NCBI GenBank assembly: GCA_021818585.1
Contig: JAKATU010000062.1
Span: 1-44,143 of the forward strand
Reading direction: 5' to 3'
DNA: 44,143 nucleotides
DNA from: Acidobacteriota bacterium
GTDB lineage: Bacteria > Acidobacteriota > Terriglobia > Terriglobales > Acidobacteriaceae
Position numbers and translations under genes: made by a program. Positions 41,580 through 44,143 of this stretch are shown here, one piece after another (the first letter of the stretch is position 1; each line of letters opens with the position of its first letter). Below the pieces are notes generated by a model. It did no database searches and was not told where the DNA came from. It was given only the letters and a program-made list of their open reading frames with translations.

Positions 41580-42494
41580 TCAGGTGCGGTCGATGCGGCT
41601 CATGTAGCGATAGTCTATTTTGAGCGCGTCCCAGATGGGCACGTCGATGTCATCCTGTTCGACAAACACATGCTTCACGCTGGTGTGCTTTGCGGCGTCG
41701 AGAATGGGCTTGTAGTGGATTGTCCCGCGGCCCAGTTCGGTGGGGATGTAATTCCAGGGCGGCGTGCCGGGCGGCATCTTCTTCATATCCTTGACGTGCA
41801 GCATTTGTATCCGTCGTGGGTACATATGCAGCAGCTCGACAGGATTCTGCCCGGCGGCGACGGCCCATCCGCAGTCGAGTTCGAGCGCGACCATTTCCCT
41901 GGTGGTACTGGCAAGGAGCGTGTGGAAGCCGTTGGTGTCACCGTGCTTTTCAAAGGCCATGGTGTGCGTGTGATAGGCAAGCTGTATGCCGGAGTGATGG
42001 CACTCTTCGCCGATGCGCTGCATCTGCTCGCCGCTCCACTTCCAGTCGTCGAGCGTCATGGCGTGCTGCAAGCCGGCCCACGCTCCGCCGGGGTACCTTA
42101 GCAGTTTTTCCGGATGCGGCGACCACGGCGAGGAGCAGACGAGGTAACTGAGGCCGAGCGTCTTTGCGTAGTCGATGGTTTGCGGCGTGGCCTTGAGCAG
42201 GCTGGGCAGAGGATAGTGCGCGCTCACGCACTTGAGCCCGGCGTTGGCCATCATGTGTCTTACCTGCGCGGCGGGGTGGCCGAAGAAGCCGGCGGCTTCG
42301 ACTTGCGTGTAGCCGATGGCGGCGACCTTAGCGAGCGTGCCTTCGAAGTTTTTTGGGAGCTGGTTGCGAACGGTGAAGAGTTGCAGGCCGATGGGCCAGG
42401 GGCGCGATGCAAGCGCGTGGGCCGGGCCGCTGGAGCCTGCCCAGGCTACGGCGGCAAAACCGGTTTGGAGGAAGCTGCGGCGAGTGGTCGTCAT
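41580..42494 (-). CDS. Tat-exported sugar phosphate isomerase/epimerase-like protein
   Basis: 304-residue TIM-barrel protein of the xylose isomerase-like (AP endonuclease 2) family. It has a twin-arginine signal (TTTRRSFLQTGFAAVAWAG), so it is exported folded, with a probable metal cofactor. Family segments are RPWPIGLQLFTVRNQLPKNF, AAIGYTQVEAAGFFGH, YLVCSSPWSPHPEKLL, QLAYHTHTMAFEKHGDTNGF, LELDCGWAVAAGQNPVELL and MLHVKDMKKMPPG. The ligands typical of the fold (Glu, Asp, His) can be placed in EVDVAN-like positions, but exact residues are uncertain. The family includes periplasmic proteins acting on sugars or inositols. It is divergent from the aldo/keto reductase by 64 bp and lies upstream of rhaM, suggesting a sugar-degradation locus. 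The precise substrate is not known. Confidence 0.88.
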   Translation of the reverse strand: MTTTRRSFLQTGFAAVAWAGSSGPAHALASRPWPIGLQLFTVRNQLPKNFEGTLAKVAAIGYTQVEAAGFFGHPAAQVRHMMANAGLKCVSAHYPLPSLLKATPQTIDYAKTLGLSYLVCSSPWSPHPEKLLRYPGGAWAGLQHAMTLDDWKWSGEQMQRIGEECHHSGIQLAYHTHTMAFEKHGDTNGFHTLLASTTREMVALELDCGWAVAAGQNPVELLHMYPRRIQMLHVKDMKKMPPGTPPWNYIPTELGRGTIHYKPILDAAKHTSVKHVFVEQDDIDVPIWDALKIDYRYMSRIDRT

Positions 42495-42546
42495 CGTTGG
42501 CCAGAGTACACCGTTCTGCCGAGGGCAGGCCAGCAGTCGGCTCAGC

Positions 42547-42552
42547 TATGCT
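42547..42552 (+). promoter_or_regulatory. -10 box (TATGCT) of the aldo/keto reductase gene
   Basis: TATGCT at 42547-42552 ends 6 nt before the ATG at 42559, which puts the expected transcription start on the A of the start codon. No ribosome binding site is present. The 64-bp gap to the divergent sugar isomerase-like gene also holds a TACTCT on the minus strand 8 nt before that gene's ATG. Confidence 0.5.
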
Positions 42553-42558
42553 GGCGGT

Positions 42559-43542
42559 ATGGAATTTTTCTCGTTGAATGGAAAGCAGGTTTCGCGAATC
42601 GGGCTGGGCACCTGGGCGATTGGCGGCGGCGAATGGGGCGCGGTGAGCGAGGACGACGCGGTGGCTACCTGCCGAGTGATTTTTGATCTCGGCATGAACC
42701 TGATCGACGTGGCGCCGATTTACGGGCATGGCCGTTCGGAAGAAATCGTAGGCAAGGCGATGCGCGAGCACGGGCGTCGTGAGGATTTCTACATTGCGAC
42801 GAAAGCAGGCCTGGAGTGGAATGAGCGCGGCGTCTTCAGTAACTCCGAGCCGGCGCGGCTGCGGCAGGAGTTTGAGGATTCCCTGCGGCGGCTAAGGACC
42901 GATTACGTGGACCTGTACCAGATCCACTGGCCGGATACGACGATTCCGGTGGAGCGCGCCGCCGAGGTGATGCGCGAGTTGCTCGGCGCGGGGCGGATTC
43001 GCGCCGTGGGCGTGAGCAATTTTTCCGTGGCGCAGATGGAGGCGTTTGCGGCGATTGCGCCTGTGCATTCGAACCAGCCGCCGTACAACATCTTCGAGCG
43101 GGAGATTGATGTCGAGATTCTGCCTTACTGTGAGCGCAGGGGAATTGCGGTGCTGACCTACAGTTCGCTGTGCCGCAGTCTGCTGGCCGGTCGGTTGACG
43201 GCTGAAACGCCGATCCCGGAGGGGGATATTCGGCGGCTTGATCCGAAATTTCAACAGCCGCGTTTTGGGCAATACCTGCGCGCGGTGGCGGGACTGGACG
43301 CTTTCGCGCAAAAGCAATTTGGCAAGCGAGTAGTGCACCTGGCGGTGCGGTGGATACTGGATCGCCCGGGGATCTCCGCAGCGCTGTGGGGCGCCAAGCG
43401 CCCTGCGCAACTGGATGCGGTGAAGGAGATTCTGGGCTGGAAGCTGGACGCGGAAGCGATGGCCGAGGTAGATCGAATTGTAACTGAATACGTTACTGAT
43501 CCGGTGGGGCCGGAATATTTGACGCCGGGCGTGCGGAGCTAG
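42559..43542 (+). CDS. Aldo/keto reductase
   Basis: NADPH-dependent aldo/keto reductase of about normal size (327 residues), reducing aldehydes or ketones of sugars or small molecules in the cytoplasm. The catalytic tetrad is D50 and Y55 (LIDVAPIYGHG), K82 (IATKAG) and H123 (YQIHWPD). RIGLGTWAIGGGEWG, GRSEEIVGKAM and IRAVGVSNFSVAQMEAF are typical of the AKR5/AKR11-like bacterial group. The phosphate-binding region near the C terminus reads ALWGAKRPAQLDAVKEILGW. The ATG at 42559 is supported by the leaderless promoter; the long frame to 42316 lies inside the divergent gene. Probably part of a sugar locus with rhaM. Confidence 0.92.
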   Translation: MEFFSLNGKQVSRIGLGTWAIGGGEWGAVSEDDAVATCRVIFDLGMNLIDVAPIYGHGRSEEIVGKAMREHGRREDFYIATKAGLEWNERGVFSNSEPARLRQEFEDSLRRLRTDYVDLYQIHWPDTTIPVERAAEVMRELLGAGRIRAVGVSNFSVAQMEAFAAIAPVHSNQPPYNIFEREIDVEILPYCERRGIAVLTYSSLCRSLLAGRLTAETPIPEGDIRRLDPKFQQPRFGQYLRAVAGLDAFAQKQFGKRVVHLAVRWILDRPGISAALWGAKRPAQLDAVKEILGWKLDAEAMAEVDRIVTEYVTDPVGPEYLTPGVRS

Positions 43543-43545
43543 ATT

Positions 43546-44143
43546 TTAGCTGGTGGGGCGGGCCAGGTCGTTCAGCAGGGTGTCGATGCGGTGTTGTGCC
43601 CGGCCGCTGAGCCCCTGCAGGATGATCCAGTAAGCGAAGGATGCGGCAGCACCCATGATGAGAAATGCGCCGGCGGTGAGCCAGAGCCCGCCGTGGGTGA
43701 TGGCGACAAAGTAAATGACCGCGCAAATGCCGATGACCACCACTTGCGAGAGCAGGCTGAGCAGGTTGTTAGCGGTGGCGCCCTGCGCACGGCCCAGGCG
43801 TGAAAAGTTCATGCGGTAGGGCATGTGGAGCGCAATGAGGTTGGCTGCGGAAAAGTTTGCCGGGATGATGAACGTCATCGCGCAAAGCGTCAGCAATAAA
43901 TCGCTCAGGCTGGGCGGGCCGCCGCGCAGTACGGCAATGACCCAGAGCACAGCAATCTCAATGGTCAGCAGGATGGAATGGAAGAGATTCTTCCCCAGCA
44001 TGATTTTCCAGAAAGGCACCGGCGAGACAAAGTAAAACTGCAGGCCGGAGCCTTCCCCGCCAAGACTGTTGCAGGTGAGGCGCGTGAGCCCCAGGAAGGC
44101 GTAAAAGACCGCGAGTAGAAACAGGCATAGCGTGCGCACGGCC
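43546..44143 (-). CDS. ABC-2-like membrane permease (partial, 5' end outside window)
   Basis: C-terminal 197 or more residues of a polytopic membrane protein, open to the right edge. About five hydrophobic segments are visible (LCLFLLAVFYAFLGLTRL, ILLTIEIAVLWVIAVL, LLLTLCAMTFIIPANFSAAN, VVVIGICAVIYFVAITHGGL, AGAFLIMGAAASFAYWIIL). LQFYFVSPVPFWKIMLGKN resembles the region of ABC-2-type permeases where the last large loop contacts the next helix. The GGEGSGLQ sequence is common in this group, which exports ions, drugs or polysaccharide. The ATPase is not in the window. It converges with the aldo/keto reductase gene, with 3 bp between stops. Confidence 0.7.
   Translation of the reverse strand, partial: AVRTLCLFLLAVFYAFLGLTRLTCNSLGGEGSGLQFYFVSPVPFWKIMLGKNLFHSILLTIEIAVLWVIAVLRGGPPSLSDLLLTLCAMTFIIPANFSAANLIALHMPYRMNFSRLGRAQGATANNLLSLLSQVVVIGICAVIYFVAITHGGLWLTAGAFLIMGAAASFAYWIILQGLSGRAQHRIDTLLNDLARPTS

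Overview
The window is a GC-rich, mostly chromosomal housekeeping segment that most likely comes from an Acidobacteriota (Terriglobales-like) genome. The clearest pointers are a secreted protein of the acidobacterial VWFA-related family (3271-5178), the lipid A genes fabZ-lpxA-lpxI of a Gram-negative cell, and the overall content of exported peptidases and sugar enzymes. This is inferred from gene content only; no 16S rRNA gene is present.

Layout. 1-2073: a degraded fragment resembling a TROVE (Ro60-like) protein, an exported S10 carboxypeptidase and a tRNA-Arg(CCG) gene. 2074-3270: relic of a mobile island at the tRNA 3' end (25-codon stub of a tyrosine integrase, a 5'-truncated IS3-family transposase, and three 21-bp-spaced repeats). 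3271-8411: VWFA protein, then fabZ-lpxA-lpxI and a membrane-tethered peroxiredoxin, closed by a terminator. 8444-13519: a histone H1-like lysine-rich protein, a four-LysM lytic transglycosylase and lepA. 13516-21966, all on the minus strand: FkbM methyltransferase, esterase, TauE/SafE transporter, MBL hydrolase, S9 peptidase, MacB-type permease and M29 aminopeptidase. 22042-26638: prmC-prfA, secreted nucleoside hydrolase, zinc-type CDF exporter and a small membrane protein. 26798-28993: hslV-hslU. 29057-35980, minus strand: two genes of limited annotation, then the operon M50 protease-trpS-scpA-scpB-rluB. 36069-37934: SIMPL-domain protein and a lone trpD. 38113-41206: sucC, four-helix-bundle gene, sucD, ndk. 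41218-44143: rhaM, a Tat-exported sugar isomerase-like protein, an aldo/keto reductase, and the edge of an ABC-2 permease.

How the genes fit together. lpxA and lpxI act in lipid A assembly with fabZ supplying hydroxyacyl-ACP metabolism. PrmC modifies the GGQ motif of the release factor encoded next to it. HslU unfolds substrates for HslV. ScpA and ScpB join SMC in chromosome organisation. SucC and SucD are the two subunits of succinyl-CoA synthetase, and Ndk interconverts nucleotides near it. The S10, S9, M29 and M50 peptidases and the LysM transglycosylase indicate an envelope and peptide-scavenging lifestyle.

The most unusual structure is in 39283-40738. Two intergenic regions in a row (sucC-sucD and sucD-ndk) are each bounded by arrays of 7-bp units (a fixed tetranucleotide plus three variable bases). 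The first pair is in inverted orientation (NNNCAGT, then ACTGNNN) and encloses a 122-residue four-helix-bundle gene. The second uses AGCTNNN on both sides and encloses only about 50 bp. In both cases the downstream array ends 4-5 nt before the next start codon and appears to carry its ribosome binding site. I propose that these are two members of one class of element, with and without a protein-coding cargo. Other points worth a look are an HslV whose catalytic threonine lies behind a propeptide of about 31-33 residues, a ScpB with a roughly 100-residue acidic insertion, and several -10 boxes so close to start codons that leaderless mRNAs are likely.
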